From SVFI01 sp045588655 (GTDB taxonomy: Bacteria > Bacillota > Clostridia > Lachnospirales > Lachnospiraceae), in assembly GCA_045588655.1 (NCBI GenBank), contig JAZNEP010000035.1:133654-197653 (forward strand): a stretch of 64,000 nt of DNA, written 5' to 3'. Each line of letters opens with the position of its first letter. The stretch's first letter is position 1. The notes below the pieces were generated by a model. It was not told the origin of the DNA. It saw only the letters and a list, made by a program, of their open reading frames with translations, and made no database searches. A program made the position numbers and the translations under genes. This document shows positions 63,043-64,000 of this stretch, in pieces.

Positions 63043-63821
63043 GTGATAGACAGAAGAACTATTTGCACAAAGAGAGAAAAAAGAAACGAATCATTCAAAT
63101 GATAAGGGGAATGCTGATGATTCTATTCTTGTTTTTATGGGAATTCACATCGCAAATGGAAATCATAGACTCATTCTTTTTTAGTTCACCAACGAAACTT
63201 GCCAATTGTTTTTGGTACATGGTAAAAGAACAACGTTTATTAATGCACATAGGAATCAGTCTTTTGGAGACTCTGCTAAGTTTTGGGTTCATCATGTTGA
63301 TTTCGGTAATCACAGCTTCCGTTTTATGGAGATATGAATATATAGCAAAAGTAATGGAACCGGTATTAGTGATACTAAATTCACTGCCTAAATCTGCGCT
63401 TGCCCCATTGATTATCGTATGGATGGGAACCGGAATGAAAACTATTATTATAGCAGGAATTTCTGTTGCACTGTTTGGCTGTATCATTAACTTATATACT
63501 TGTTTTCAAAATACAGATCCAAACAAACAAAAGCTAATCTATATTCTTGGTGGTAATAAAAGTCATGTTTTTACTAAAGTAATTTTACCGTCAGGGATTC
63601 CAACGATTATCAGTAATATGAAAGTGAATATCGGACTGGCGCTGGTAGGTGTTATGATTGGAGAATTTTTAGCAGCAAAACAAGGACTTGGTTATTTAAT
63701 TATCTATGCAAGCCAAGTGTTTAAGCTAGATTGGTTAATTCTTTGTATTTTGATTTTATGCATGATTGCTATCGGGCTCTATGAAATTTTGCATATCGCC
63801 GAAAAGAAAATATGTCCATGA
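63039..63821 (+). CDS. ABC importer permease, SsuC/TauC type
   Basis: 260 residues from the ATG at 63039. Six membrane helices after a very basic N-terminus (KERKKKRIIQ). The EAA-type coupling loop is KLIYILGGNKSHVFTKVILPSGIPTIISNMKVNIGLALVGVMIGEFLA (about 174-220). It is the membrane partner of the ATPase just upstream; substrate unknown. Confidence 0.92.
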   Translation: MSDRQKNYLHKERKKKRIIQMIRGMLMILFLFLWEFTSQMEIIDSFFFSSPTKLANCFWYMVKEQRLLMHIGISLLETLLSFGFIMLISVITASVLWRYEYIAKVMEPVLVILNSLPKSALAPLIIVWMGTGMKTIIIAGISVALFGCIINLYTCFQNTDPNKQKLIYILGGNKSHVFTKVILPSGIPTIISNMKVNIGLALVGVMIGEFLAAKQGLGYLIIYASQVFKLDWLILCILILCMIAIGLYEILHIAEKKICP

Positions 63822-63831
63822 TAGCTTTCGT

Positions 63832-63853
63832 CCGCAAAGTGAATGCTTTGCGG
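63832..63853. repeat. Hairpin after the ABC importer operon
   Basis: CCGCAAAG (63832-63839) and CTTTGCGG (63846-63853), perfect 8-bp stem with a 6-base loop but no T run; it may be a weak terminator or an RNA-stabilising stem. Confidence 0.5.
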
Positions 63854-63900
63854 TACATAATCATACGTATATGTCTTAGTATAGAAATATAAAAATGTGG

Positions 63901-63929
63901 TTGCAATTCACACACATTTTCGATATAAT
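63901..63929 (+). promoter_or_regulatory. tRNA promoter
   Basis: TTGCAA (63901-63906) and TATAAT (63924-63929) with a 17-base spacer, 35 bases upstream of the tRNA. Confidence 0.8.
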
Positions 63930-63963
63930 ACAATTCGGTGATGAATATCACTCCATTATATAT

Positions 63964-64000
63964 GCTGAAATAGCTCAGTCGGTAGAGCACTTCACTCGTA
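63964..64000 (+). tRNA. tRNA-Thr (anticodon CGT), 5' part
   Basis: The acceptor strand GCTGAAA (63964-63970), a D-arm GCTC...GAGC, an anticodon stem CTTCA and loop CTCGTA are in order, giving anticodon CGT at 63997-63999. The gene is cut by the window edge, so the 3' half and acceptor pairing cannot be checked. Confidence 0.85.

Overview
The window is chromosomal DNA from a low-G+C Gram-positive bacterium, most likely a member of the Clostridia close to Lachnospiraceae. The evidence is the strong AGGAGG-type ribosome binding sites, the lexA/LysM-inhibitor SOS pair, Prp protease beside an L27 with a cleavable N-terminal extension, a YlbJ-type sporulation membrane protein, the HisZ/short-HisG system, the NifU-like/GGGtGRT pair and a sortase B system. 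There is no rRNA, CRISPR array, insertion sequence or prophage. Placement below class level is inference from gene content.

Layout. 1-9.7 kb (mostly +): the 3' end of a type II topoisomerase A subunit, rsmD, coaD, a coiled-coil protein, convergent ylbJ, then a run of touching genes (two pseudouridine synthases, a YgiQ radical SAM protein, an SDR oxidoreductase, a small membrane protein, recU). 9.7-15 kb: a his operon hisZ-G-D-B-I/E, whose last gene carries a degenerate HisF-like barrel. 15-24.1 kb: a translation/ribosome block (two radical-SAM-linked genes, RNase G family, NUDIX, L21 with leader, Prp, L27, Obg, YhbY, NadD, YqeK, RsfS). 24.1-28.1 kb: lexA divergent from a LysM membrane protein with three SOS boxes between them, a papain-like orphan, a tyrosine recombinase and TtcA. 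28.4-33.2 kb: a 1323-residue repeat surface protein and its class B sortase.

33.3-62.1 kb is almost wholly on the minus strand. It holds dtd, an AI-2E family permease and a cytidylate kinase-like protein; a GGDEF/EAL protein; two large ABC exporters flanking a DUF1854 protein, preceded by a 34-codon leader ORF and a terminator; HAD, CPBP, YbjQ and membrane-anchored MerR genes; a chemotaxis receptor; lysA, a cupin and a membrane protein; a nucleosidase; the GGGtGRT/NifU-like pair; a hexapeptide protein, topB and a DUF234 ATPase; a second GGDEF/EAL protein; asd and argH. The window ends on the + strand with an ABC importer lacking a binding protein and the 5' half of a tRNA-Thr.

The most notable signals are: the HisF-like domain that has lost both catalytic aspartates; the leader peptide/terminator arrangement ahead of the ABC-DUF1854-ABC set; the surface protein with an atypical QPKTAD sorting signal linked to sortase B; two c-di-GMP proteins with intact EAL but ruined GGDEF motifs; a MerR regulator with two membrane helices and a textbook 19-bp-spacer promoter; and a perfect inverted repeat ahead of the NifU-like/GGGtGRT pair.
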